A stretch of 64,000 nt of DNA from Hortaea werneckii (lineage: Eukaryota; Ascomycota; Dothideomycetes; Mycosphaerellales; Teratosphaeriaceae): positions 1 through 64,000 of the forward strand of contig JBAOKB010000008.1 in the NCBI GenBank assembly GCA_037044905.1. Reading direction: 5' to 3'. Both the position numbers and the translations under genes were made by a program. How positions within the stretch are numbered: the stretch's first letter is position 1; the number at the start of each line of letters is the position of its first letter. The notes beneath the pieces were generated by a model, which saw only the letters and a list, made by a program, of their open reading frames with translations, was not told the origin of the DNA and searched no databases. Shown piece after piece: positions 30,944 through 40,539 of the stretch.

Positions 30944-31555
30944 AGCGACGCTTTCAGACCGCTATTGAGCATGTTAGCTTGACGACGATGATTGTGATAA
31001 GACCGTGCTCTGATTTACTTTGACGCGCAATCCCGAAATGCCTTTTGTCAAGCCAAAGTTTCAAGTCAAAGTATCGATCCCGAAGTGTCTTTTTTCAAGT
31101 CAAAGTATCAAGTCAAAGTATCAATCGAGCAGTTGATAAAGAAAAGCAAACAGCGGAAAAAGGCGCCACCACTCGGCAACGACTTCGGCGCCACCCCATC
31201 ACGTAACTCCATTCGCAAGGGGTAAAGGCAAATCTCAAAGTCTGAGCCAGAGACAATCCCATCGTGAATGCCCTCACATAACTAAACCCCCTCCAAAATA
31301 AATGAATACTCCATCATGGAAACAGCGGAAAGCACCGATCGAACAAGGAGACTTTTGGGCAACAATTCAGCTTTCAGTCTGAGTACAAGGCGACCTGTCT
31401 TTGAAGATGCAACATGTAGGTTCTGTCGATAAGGACAGAGATCCGTTATTGGTATTCCTTGTACTTTCCAATACCAATGGACGCCCCCCGCTGTATACCC
31501 TTATTGCACCACTGCATAATGTCAGACTCGCAGCCCTTTCCACGGAGATAGTCGC
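30944..31555. other. Promoter of F-box-like copy 1 and 3' flank of copy 2
   Basis: Holds four copies of a 13-bp element (separate entry) and, further out (31141-31205), blocks shared with the region upstream of copy 2: AAAGCAAACAGCGGAA and CGACTTCGGCGCCAC. This indicates that the duplication included the promoter. Confidence 0.6.
31048..31120. repeat. Two tandem pairs of a 13-bp element upstream of copy 1
   Basis: TCAAG(T/C)CAAAGT(A/T) occurs at 31048-31060, 31061-31073, 31095-31107 and 31108-31120: two head-to-tail pairs 47 bp apart. The first unit differs at two positions; the other three are identical. Located about 105-180 bp upstream of the copy 1 ATG. Possible factor-binding array or local slippage. 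Confidence 0.7.
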
Positions 31556-32529
31556 CTAAGCGTCGGGGAATATTGAGGATATGGTTGTCGGATGGCGCGG
31601 TAGACTCTCTAATAGAGTCTTCGGTAGAGCTGTCCTCCAGTAGGAATCTCCTTTCCAGTGGACTTCCACGGGCGGTTGGGAGAAGTACATGTTCATCCAT
31701 GAACTAGACGTTGACGAAGCGCGGAGACCACAATCTCCGTACTTGTCATGAGTCTCGTAAGCTTCCAGAGATTCGCAAACACAGACGCGAGGCCCGTGAA
31801 AGTAAGGCGTCACCTCCAGAGTCAACGCGGCTTCGCCAGGGAGGATGGGGGTGTGCTCATAATCGAACATGATGTGACACCACCCCTTCCTCTCCTCGCT
31901 TGCTTTTAGCGCAAGCTGAGGGTATGCTTTATGGTCCTCATCGCATGTGACATATAGCTCATGGCAAACTTGCGTTACCAAGTAGAGCCAGTGTACCTGG
32001 GAGGTTCAGGTGTAAAGAACAACGCCCGCTGGAGCTTCTTCGAACTGTCAATAGTCGCTTGAAACGCTTTCGAAACGCGTCGAGCCAGAAGCAGAGTGCG
32101 TAGACCCATGATCTGACGATGGATTGTGCCACCGTAGGTACTCCCACGCTCCCAGTAGTACTCCTCAATTTCGCGGTCTTTCTCCTCAATTTTGCGTCGT
32201 GTCTCCTCGTCGTATTCTTCGTCTTCGCTGTCCTCATCGGGACACTCATCAAGGTGGAGTAAGATCATCTCGAGCAACTCGGGTGTGTCGACAAGACGTT
32301 GACCGGCTGGGTCGTGGAAATGTGTACGCATGGCCGCCACTTTAAGTGCGACATCATTCTGAGCCTTCCGTGTTTCATGAAGTCCCGTCGAGAGCTGATT
32401 TTGGGAAGCCGAGAGCTGATCTTGGCCAGCTGCTAGATTCTCGAGCTTCTCATCGACGGTGTCGAGGCGTGCAAGTATCTGGGTCTGGTTCTGTAGCAAC
32501 TGCCGTAGCAGGGCCTCGGCGCCAGCCAT
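31556..32529 (-). pseudogene. F-box-like protein, tandem copy 2, frameshifted
   Basis: Paralogue of the 29993-30943 gene on the same strand. The frame from ATG 32529 gives the coiled coil (LLQNQTQILARLDTVDEKLENL), LVDTPELLEMILLHL, an acidic insert, and LRTLLLARRVSKAFQATIDSSKKLQRALFFTPEPP, then stops at 31975. The rest of the protein lies in another frame, from about 31996 to 31556 (VHWLYLVTQVCHELYV..., ASSTSSSWMNMYFSQPPVEVHW..., PTTISSIFPDA), and aligns with the end of copy 1. The break is at the C/G triplet run at 31999-32001 and a one-base difference there accounts for it. An intron is unlikely: no in-phase donor nearby would keep the conserved block. Either a young pseudogene or a sequencing error. 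Confidence 0.7.
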
Positions 32530-32831
32530 GGTTACGCAATTTGACGACTGTGTATACGTTAGCCTGTTCGTAGTCGTGAAAACACAAGAATCCGATATAC
32601 GTCGAGTGTGGCATACCTCAACTTGCAATCAGGTGTTGTCCGTCCGTGCGAATCCAAAGTGTCGCAGTCGAGAAGTTGAAAAGGAAAGCAAACTGCGGAA
32701 GGCGCGACCATTTCGCGACGACTTTGGCGCCACTCATCACGTCACATTACCACGTGACCAAAGCAATTTCAAACGAGAAAAGTTCCATCGTAGTCATCTC
32801 ACAAGAGAAGAAAGAAAGAATCAACACATAC
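32530..32831. other. Promoter of F-box-like copy 2
   Basis: About 300 bp. Shares AAAGCAAACTGCGGAA and CGACTTTGGCGCCAC (32685-32735) with the copy 1 promoter, but lacks the 13-bp repeat array. Confidence 0.6.
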
Positions 32832-33473
32832 TCATACAATCTCCACCTGCCTCTGCCCCCTCCCCTGCTCCTGCGCCAACTGCACGATCCCCTTCCCCCC
32901 TAACCGCTCCACCACACCCTTCTTCAACCCCATCTTCCTTTCAATCTCCTCCGCACTCCTCCCCTGCACATCCCGCTCGATAAGGATTTGCCGGATCATA
33001 TAAACATCCAAAAACTGCCTCCCCTCATGTCCCCGTTTTCCCGCCATCTGGAACTCCGCATCCGCGGCTTCCTGCAGCTTCGCGCGCGACTCTAACGCAA
33101 CGAGCGTCGGGTTCTCGCGGGGTTTGGGACCCAGTGGTCGCGGCGCTTGGGTGAGGTTTTTGTTCGGGTTCCCCGGGTTCGGGAAGGCGGAGGTCGGGGA
33201 TAAGGTCGGGTTGGGTTGGACGGGGCCTATGGAGCGTAGGGATTGCGCGAAGTCTGGGTCCGAAGCGTCGAGGTTGATGGCTTCGTCGCGGGAGCCTGTG
33301 GCGCGGGCTTGGGGTTTCACGGTTGGGCCTGGTTCGTGGTTGGGTGCTGGTGGTGGTTGCGGAGGCGCATTGGTGGCGGATTGGGCGGAGGGTGGTGCGG
33401 GTGCGGGTCTGTTGGGGTATTGGCGAGCGGCTGAGCCTGCTGCTCGTGATGCTTTCGATCCTGACGCGCCCAT
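32832..33473 (-). CDS. Small fungal helix-turn-helix-like protein, possible N-myristoylation
   Basis: 213 residues from the ATG at 33473; an upstream in-frame start (33548) exists, but MGASGSKASR is a classical N-myristoylation sequence (Gly2, Ser6, Lys7), so I prefer the shorter form. Residues 15-110 are Pro/Ala/Asn-rich and disordered, with a conserved-looking DPDFAQSLRSIGPVQPNPTLSP. The C-terminal 75 residues are folded: RQFLDVYMIRQILIERDVQGRSAEEIERKMGLKKGVVERLG reads like a helix-turn-helix in which the protein decides between growth of two short helices and a loop. I recall similar proteins in many Pezizomycotina under a helix-turn-helix label, without known function. A membrane-tethered rather than DNA-binding role is possible if Gly2 is acylated. 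Confidence 0.7.
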   Translation of the reverse strand: MGASGSKASRAAGSAARQYPNRPAPAPPSAQSATNAPPQPPPAPNHEPGPTVKPQARATGSRDEAINLDASDPDFAQSLRSIGPVQPNPTLSPTSAFPNPGNPNKNLTQAPRPLGPKPRENPTLVALESRAKLQEAADAEFQMAGKRGHEGRQFLDVYMIRQILIERDVQGRSAEEIERKMGLKKGVVERLGGKGIVQLAQEQGRGQRQVEIV

Positions 33474-33834
33474 GGTTGTGCTGTGATCTGTTGCAATGGG
33501 GAATAGAGGTAGATACTTGAAGAGTCGAGATGCATTGACGCTATCCAATTGGCTTAGTCATTTGGCTGATCGCGCTGTCCTCGGTCAACCCCGGTGAACT
33601 TCCAGCAACATCCTGACCGCTGCAGGTGTTGCATCAGGGCGGCTTCTGGAGCCCCTGACACTGTGCAGACAGCCTGCGTGTCGCCAATATGCTTCATATG
33701 CAGGAGGACCCTGGCTGGAGCAGGTCCCGCTGCGCAGATGTTCACACCTTGCGACATTCTAGCAATGCCCGTGTCTTTGGTAATGACTATTTATCGCAGT
33801 AGGATTCCAAGATACAACGCAGCAATCCGTTCCA
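33474..33834. other. Divergent promoter region
   Basis: 361 bp between the small helix-turn-helix-like gene (-) and the unknown gene (+). No distinct element recognised. Confidence 0.45.
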
Positions 33835-34989
33835 ATGGAGGATGGCGATCATACCAAACCGGTCCACGGCGAACATAGCCGCCGCAAGCCCATCAGAGGT
33901 TTACACTTAACGGAACCATGTCAGTACTTGAGCGGTGTCGACAGCAACAACACGAGCCGTCTGCTTCAGACAATCGAGAAGTATGGCACTAGCGACGTTT
34001 ACATTGGGATTTCACGCGCGCTCTTCAAGGAGCAGAACCCAGAGCTGGCACTGCTCAATTCAAAGCTCTGCGCAGCATCTCTCCGCGTCTGGGCAACGGG
34101 TGGCGAGGTCCAGTGCATAGACAACTTCACCGAGCAAGAGCGTTTCATGGACGGTCTGAAAGACCTGGCTACCTTCAACGAACGCTCTGCTCCAGAAGCG
34201 CGCTTCCACGGCTACATGGTCGACGTCCAACCGCAGGACGCGCCAGGCGATCCAGGCTGCTTCCTATATGAGATATCACAATCCCAGCTATCTCCCGACC
34301 AACGCGCGCAGCGCGACATGATTCTCCATCAATGGCTGAACGTGCTCACACGAGCAAGTGCTTTCTGCCGCTCGATCGACTTACCCTTTGCGGCTGCTAT
34401 GCCATGGTGGCTACATGACTTGGCAGGCGAGCCTGTGACGGTGTCATGGGGAGCCTCAAAAACCCGTACGTGCATAGCGGATATCATTGCGCCGCTTTTA
34501 GACGATTACGTGGTGATGACAGATAGCGAGGATCACTCTGTCATGGCTCACCGGATTTTGCAACAGTTACGCAGTTTTTCGAATCAAATGATCAGCGGTC
34601 AGAGTATCCCTCGCGTGCTTGCGTGCAGTGGCCCTCCTCAAAGTACGCTGGGAGGGACATCTTCTGATGGCAATGGTAGTGAAGAGCCTGCAAGTGAAGC
34701 TGTTGAGCACCTGGAAAAGACATTTGTTCCTTACCCAGTTTTCGGTGGAACGATCATCACTGAGTCGCAAGCTCAGCGTGAATTATCAGGTGTCCATAGG
34801 CATGAGGGAGTCATCGAAGCGCAGACTACAGAGAGCAGGGATATTCGGCCGCCCAATCACCACGCCAGAGGCGGCTCCTCCGACGAACGGTTTGACTCAG
34901 TGCTACACTCCCTGGAACTTTTGAAGCCGAAGAGATGTTCTCACCCTCTTACACCATCTCCCATTGGCGGGGAGAGACCGGGTTCTTAA
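33835..34989 (+). CDS. Uncharacterised protein, TIM-barrel-like N-terminal part
   Basis: Single exon, 384 residues, not recognised. Residues about 40-250 look like an alpha/beta domain: alternating strands and helices such as YGTSDVYIGISRAL, LCAASLRVWATGG, RFHGYMVDVQPQD, LPFAAAMPWWLHDLAGEPV and DYVVMTDSED. The order, with PWWLHDL after a long helix, recalls unassigned bacterial and fungal barrel proteins that resemble glycoside hydrolases, but no catalytic pair can be assigned. Residues 270-384 are low in hydrophobics and probably disordered. No signal peptide. The protein-like composition over 250 codons and lack of stops support a real gene; the start could be a later ATG. Confidence 0.6.
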   Translation: MEDGDHTKPVHGEHSRRKPIRGLHLTEPCQYLSGVDSNNTSRLLQTIEKYGTSDVYIGISRALFKEQNPELALLNSKLCAASLRVWATGGEVQCIDNFTEQERFMDGLKDLATFNERSAPEARFHGYMVDVQPQDAPGDPGCFLYEISQSQLSPDQRAQRDMILHQWLNVLTRASAFCRSIDLPFAAAMPWWLHDLAGEPVTVSWGASKTRTCIADIIAPLLDDYVVMTDSEDHSVMAHRILQQLRSFSNQMISGQSIPRVLACSGPPQSTLGGTSSDGNGSEEPASEAVEHLEKTFVPYPVFGGTIITESQAQRELSGVHRHEGVIEAQTTESRDIRPPNHHARGGSSDERFDSVLHSLELLKPKRCSHPLTPSPIGGERPGS

Positions 34990-35159
34990 ACTAGCTTCTA
35001 TAAACACCGAACAGAGAAGACAACACCCGATCACATCAGATTGCAATCTTCCAGTACCAGGCAAATCTCTATAGGAACTCATCTTTACGACAGGATAAAA
35101 ATGTCATCCGTAAGCCCCTGACTCTCAAAATCCCCATCCTCACTGCCGGTCCCCCAAAC

Positions 35160-35549
35160 TCAACTCCACCCCTCCAAATTCCTCACCTTCGGACTCCCCC
35201 CACTCCTTACGATACACCACACGACCTCCTCCTCCCCCTCATTGACCTCCTGATGCTCCCTCCAAGCCGGAATCAGCGCAAAATCCCCCGGCTCAAGCCT
35301 CTCCCTTTTCGCTCCCCCTTCACTCACAATCGTGCCCCCGGAGCCGGAGAAGGCGAAGACGACGGTATCCTGGTCCTCGTGGTGGTGGATGGCGGATGCC
35401 GTGTGCGGTTGGGCGATCATGCGCGAGGCGCACAGGTGAGGGGTTAGGTCTGTCAGGGCGTTTTGGCGGAGCATGCCCGAGGTTTGGGTCCCGGAGGTTT
35501 GGAGGTGGGAGGATTTGGTTACGGTTACGGGGGCGGTTGGGTCTGGCAT
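35160..35549 (-). CDS. Small single-domain cupin
   Basis: 129 residues, single exon. Cupin motif 1 is seen as ASAIHHHEDQDTVVFAFSGSG (His-x-His plus a downstream acidic residue) and motif 2 as EPGDFALIPAWREHQEVN, with the His that completes a typical metal site. The distance between motifs is short, as in one-domain cupins. The family includes many metal-dependent dioxygenases, isomerases and binding proteins; nothing here points to a particular substrate, and it stands alone rather than in a pathway cluster. No signal peptide, so probably cytosolic. A TATATATATTC element around 35575-35585, 26-36 bp upstream of the ATG, may be the TATA box. Confidence 0.82.
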   Translation of the reverse strand: MPDPTAPVTVTKSSHLQTSGTQTSGMLRQNALTDLTPHLCASRMIAQPHTASAIHHHEDQDTVVFAFSGSGGTIVSEGGAKRERLEPGDFALIPAWREHQEVNEGEEEVVWCIVRSGGSPKVRNLEGWS

Positions 35550-36561
35550 TGTTGCTCCTTGGTTTCCTTTGTTTTATATATATTCTCTCTCTTTCTCTCT
35601 TGATAGGGAGGAGAGAATCCTTATGGTGTTGCTTGGTGTAAAGGTTTCTGAAAGATGAGGGGTTCCGTATGATATGCTTGAAACTTTGTGGCCAGTTCCT
35701 CTTTGCTGTAGAGAGAGATGATGGAGCTCCTTTAGTCGATGAACGATGTTTCTATAGCATGTTCCGCCGCGATATTAAAAATGTCTATGCTGATCAGTGA
35801 CGTCGATGCGGAGTAGCCCAAAGCTAGTATGGACGTTCAGATCACAAGCTATCAAGGTAGATTGAATGCCCACCACTGCTGTACTCTTTCAATACCGGAG
35901 AAGGAGAGCATCAGAAACTAGGGATCTAGCGAGGGTCTCTATGACAGGACGAACGATCAGGACAAATCAGACGGCTCTCTGAATTAAGCCTCAAAGGAAT
36001 CAGGTCGTTAACACGATTGTCTTTCGCCAATGTCTCAGAGACGATGCCAACAACGTCCCTGCGCGAGTTGATGTTGAGTACTGACACAGGACGCATCAAT
36101 AATCCTAATGATAAGCATTTCGACTACCGTATTTGTAAATCTAACCTATATCCTTATACACACAATCCCTCTCACCCTCTTTCCCTACAGGCCTGTTTCC
36201 ATAACAGTTCAAACGTATCCAGCCTTGCTATGCAGAAAGAAACCATAAAAGAGAGCAGATCATAACGAAAAGTCTCTGCGAACATTATAGCAAACCACTA
36301 GATCAACGAGAATCCAGACTCCTTCCATCTCCAAGACGTTTCTACTCCGTCTTCAATGCCCAGTGATCCAGGAGAACAACTTCCGTCCGACAGACGAACG
36401 AGCGGACAGAATAGGGCCGCTGATTCTGCAATCCAAAGGAAGGACGGAAGAAAGGAGAGGGAGAGAGGGGGGGGCAAGAAGCGATGGGTCCAAACCCCCA
36501 CCGACCGTCCTACACCCTTCACTTCCTCCCCTTTCCCGCCCCTACACTCATTTCAATTACC
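35550..36561. other. Intergenic, 1 kb
   Basis: Cupin promoter (TATA-like run near 35575-35585) and 3' flank of the phosphate transporter. No gene seen; the short open frames are unconvincing. Confidence 0.5.
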
Positions 36562-39447
36562 TCAATACCCCAGAACCCGCATCAACCCAAAGCCGACCGT
36601 AACAATAACCCCATAACTCAACACACTAGCCGGGATACCCCTGGTCAAGAAATCCCCAACCCGCAAGTATCTCCTCCCCGTAGCGGGGTCCTCCATCATA
36701 ATCGCCGTCATATTGGGGAAACCCGAAGTCGGGAGACCCATGGCAGCAGAAGCCATAAGGACGGAGGACATGACGAGGAGATTCGGATGCGGGGAGGGGA
36801 GGGAAGAGCCGACTTCGCGGACTAAGGGGAGGATGATGAGGGCGGCGACGGTGTGGGAGATGAAAGTGGCGATGACGGCGATCAGAGCCGCGAAGGTGCA
36901 GGTCAGGGCGTAGAGGTTCATGGCGGCGACGCGGGAGGTGATGGAGGTGGCGATGGTGGTGAGGAGGCCGGAGGAGGTGACGGCTTTGCCGAGGGCGAGG
37001 CCGCCGGCGGCCAGGATGATGATGGTCCAGAGGAAGTTGTTGAAGTCTTCTTTGGTGAGGATGCCTGTGCCGAAGAAGGCGAGTAAGGGGAGGATGGCGA
37101 TGACGCCCATGTCGCCGAAGTAGGGCTCGAGTTGGTGGGAGAGGCACCAGAGGAGGATGGTGAGGACGGTGATGAAGGAGATGAACCATTGGAGAGCGGT
37201 GAAGCGGTCTTTCATTGGTCGGATCGGCACGATGGTTGTGCCGCGGTCGGGACGGAAGGTGACGAGTAGGAGGACCCAGATTAGGAGGAGCGAGATGATG
37301 CATACGGGCAGGGCGATGAAGAACCAGATGCCCCAGCCAGGTTGAGGCTCCATGTTTTGGAGGGCGATAAGGTTTTGCGGGCTGGCGATTGGAGAGGCAG
37401 CACCGCCGATATTAGAGGAAAGGGCAATACCGAGGAGAAGGGCCTTGGACATGGGACTGTCCGATGGGAGGTTGCGGAGGATGGGCTAATCAAGAAGTTT
37501 GGCAATTAGCTCCCGTTCGATTCACCTCATCCGAAAAAAAAAAAAAAAAAAAAAAGAGAACGTTGCACCACGATTGGTGGAGGTCCGCCACCACCCAAAC
37601 GCCCATGCCCTGCCAAATCCTGGAAGAAAATGTAGACTTACCTGAATGATCGAAAAACACAGCACAGGCGCCGCCACATTACTAATCCACATGCTCGCAA
37701 ACATGGCAACCCCCATACTCGTCAACAGCACCGTCCTCGGCCGCGTGCCAGCCTTACTCAAAACAAACGTCGCCATCATCTTGGCGATATTATACTTACT
37801 CAGCGCGGCAGCAATGGTAAACCCACCTAGGAGCAACATAATGACAGGGGTCCACATAGCCGCAAACACATAAGACGCCGCAGCCTTGGACTCGAGGCGG
37901 TGGTGAGGCGGGGCGTCGGATTTGGCGACGTTGAGGAGGACGACGAGGAAAGGGACCAGGAGCGAGGTGACGAAGAGCGGGATGGCTTCGGTGGCCCACA
38001 GGAGCGAGATGAAGATGACGAGGGCGAGACAGTTCTGCTGGGCCGGGTCATCGACGATGCTGGCGGCGCCGCCGCCGAAGAGGAGGACGGCGAAGACGGC
38101 GAGGCAGAAGATCAGAGTCCAGAAGGTGGAGGTTAGCAGGAAGCGGGGACAGGTGTAGCGGCCTACGGGCGTGGAGACTTCTTTGGTGGAGGAGTCGACG
38201 GCTGCGTCGCCTTGGCGGCGAGCGTGCTCTTGGTCCGCCGTGTCGCGGCCTAGCATCGTGCCCCGGATGCCGAGGTTGGCGGCTTGCGCTTTGCGTTCGA
38301 TGCCGATCATTTCACGCCAGACGGTGTTGCGTTCCCAGACGACGTGCTCGCGGAGGTGGAGACGGAGTTCGCGGCGGGCGGTTTCCAAGTCGCCTGATGT
38401 GACGATGCCGGCGTGGGCTTTCTCGACGTCCAAAAGATGGTCGTTGAGGGTCTCCATGGTGCTCGGGAGGAAGGGATAGGCGGGTTTGACATTGTTGGCG
38501 AGGTAGGCGGATTTGAGCGAGCGGTCCAAGGTCTTATCGTATTTCTTTAGGACTTTGGAGAACCCAGTCTCGTTAAGTTGGATATACGAGCGTAGCTCGC
38601 AGACGGAGACATAGAGATTCGTGATGCGCTTTTTGAGAGTCACGCCTTCTGAATACAGGGCGTCAAGAGCGTCAGAGTCGAAGTCATTGAAAGCAGCAGT
38701 ACTTGGACGTCGGCGAACTTCGGTCGAAGAATGTGTATCTCTTGTGGCAGGCTCATAAGAGTCAGACAGCCGTCGGTTCGAGGTGCTGCCGCCAATAGCG
38801 GTAGTTGCCCTCCGTCCCATGTTTGGCTGAGACACAGTGAGACGGGTATTTTCGTTCGCATGGTCTGCCGCATCATCGTCGCTATCATCGCCTTGTTCGT
38901 CCTCCTCGGGGATACCTCGTTCGGCCCGATCACCTGCGCCCATGTTGCTGCTCCTGCGCCGCCTCGCTCCACCTTTACTACTCGCGCCGCCACTGCCTCC
39001 GAGCTGAAAGCTCTTGAAGATACTGTTTTGCCGGGTCCTTGTCCATAAGCTCTGTCTCCGTAGCCCCTGGCCTTCCTCTGCACCATCGCCGGTTGCATGC
39101 TCTTCTTGATATTCTTTGACGTCCTTCAGCAGACCATCGACCTCGCCATAGATCTCCAGCTCCTTCAGCTGGTAGAAGGAGGCGATCTTCTCTAGCTCGT
39201 CGTCCAGCTTCTTACTGAAGACCTTATCCGGATCGTCGGGAAAGCCAGATGCGGTGCCGCCGGAGGTGGAGCGCAAGAGCGGCGAGCTCTCAGCATCTCC
39301 ATCTGGGTGTCCATCCTGCTTGGAGGGCTGTTGCTGGTGGATCTGTTTCTCGAGCTGGTAGATGAGCTTCTTGAGATTAGAGTAGTTGATGTAGTACGAA
39401 GACCAGTCCGGGACAGCGTTAAACTGGATGCTGTGGGAGAACTTCAT
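36562..39447 (-). CDS. SPX-domain phosphate transporter (Pho87/90/91 type)
   Basis: Exons 39447-37642 and 37485-36562 with a 156-nt intron (GTAAGT..TTAG, phase 0) give 909 residues, close to yeast Pho90 (881), Pho91 (894) and Pho87 (923). The protein starts with the standard SPX opening MKFSHSIQFNAVPDWSSYY, then YSNLKKLIYQLEKQ and, after an acidic, disordered insert, VTLKKRITNLYVSVCELRSYIQLNETGFSKVLKKYDK, the inositol-pyrophosphate-binding helix bundle. The second half is a divalent-anion symporter domain with about 12 helices (ATEAIPLFVTSLLVPFL, ALSSNIGGAASPIASPQNLIAL, GLPTSGFPNMTAIMMED). The frame stays open for 102 codons upstream, but an SPX protein should begin here. Plasma-membrane or vacuolar location cannot be decided. 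The intron contains a 22-base T tract on this strand. Confidence 0.92.
37534..37555. repeat. A22 homopolymer inside the phosphate-transporter intron
   Basis: 22 A on + (T on the coding strand), about 50 bp upstream of the 3' splice site of a 156-nt intron. Length polymorphism would be expected. Confidence 0.9.
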
Positions 39448-40539
39448 CTCCGTCTCCAACAGCCGACAGACCTTTTCCCTCCTCTTGAGATTGGATTCGG
39501 CCTCAGGCGCAAGGAGAGGTCGGGGTGGAAAAGCAGAAGGGCGATGCGAATCACGAGTGCCGTCAAAAGCTGGCGAACGTAGAGGTTCGAGCTCGATATC
39601 ACTGGCGCTGTCCGCCGCCGCGCCTAGTACGGCCTCGCCGTGGTCTCTCCTCGTACTGCTGATGATGTTACCAAACCTGGGTCGTCGATGCTCCGGTTGC
39701 TGCTGCTGCCATAACCACTTGCTCGTGCTCGCCAGCTTCGCTATCGAGGCCACATTCGGGCGCGATTAGTTGAGATTGAAGGATCCAATTGATTAATCCT
39801 GAGCGGGAAACACTCGACCACTCGCGCTCGCAGTGCTAGTGCCGTGTTCGCTACAGAACGCGCTCTGGGCGTCTGGCTCGCCCGGCTGACGTTCTGCGCA
39901 CCGCGTGATTGGCCACGCGAGATAAGACGGCTGCACTACCGTCGGGCCTTCAATCTCATCCAATGAACGGCCATATTTAATCACGAGCCGACGGCATCAA
40001 CGGACACTCCCGGTTGCGCCTCGAAGCAAGACGCCGGGAGAATGATGAGTCGGGATGCCGAGAGAATGGTTGATGAGCCGCGGATGAACACCGATTGAAC
40101 GACATCTGCAGGTGCGAAAGGTGGATTGTTGCATCTATCCTCACCAAGAAGGCTCTCCGTTCCAACACCGCGCCTGACTACCTAGCTAACAACCACAGAC
40201 ATCCTACATAGCCTCAAACGGTTCCGATCTCGGCATCCGTCTTACACGAGCTGTTGCATACGAACAGTCACAGCTCTATGATTACCATCACCGAGCGGCA
40301 TCGGACCCATTGGATGTGTTAAGTACTATGTACAAGCAGTTCCTACATTACACCATCAGCTCAAATCATAAGCGCTCGCAGCAATTGCTCGACTGCTCTA
40401 ATACATCCTACTTTCACACCATTCCAGTTGTGCTCTACAGAACTTCTTCTAAGTTACATTTAAGGAAGTGGCAATAAATCATTGGTCTACCTACAAGCAA
40501 GAAATCAAAGTACAAAAGACGGACCAAAAGGGAATCATC
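39448..40539. other. Divergent promoter region, 1.1 kb
   Basis: Between the phosphate transporter (-) and the Ldh2-type dehydrogenase (+). CCAAT is present on - (39909-39913 area, GGCCAATC) and on + (near 39960). I saw no CACGTG site of the phosphate-starvation factor. The first 300 bp could encode an N-terminal extension of the transporter if an upstream ATG is used. Confidence 0.5.

Noticed and set aside
31975..32100. An intron in F-box-like copy 2 to explain the frame change
   Set aside because: An AG acceptor exists (CCCAG/GTACAC), but the only in-phase donors upstream would remove the conserved block kept in copy 1.
35550..36561. Short open frames around 36350-36830 on +
   Set aside because: Pro/Arg-rich and overlapping the 3' end of the transporter; no homologue recognised.
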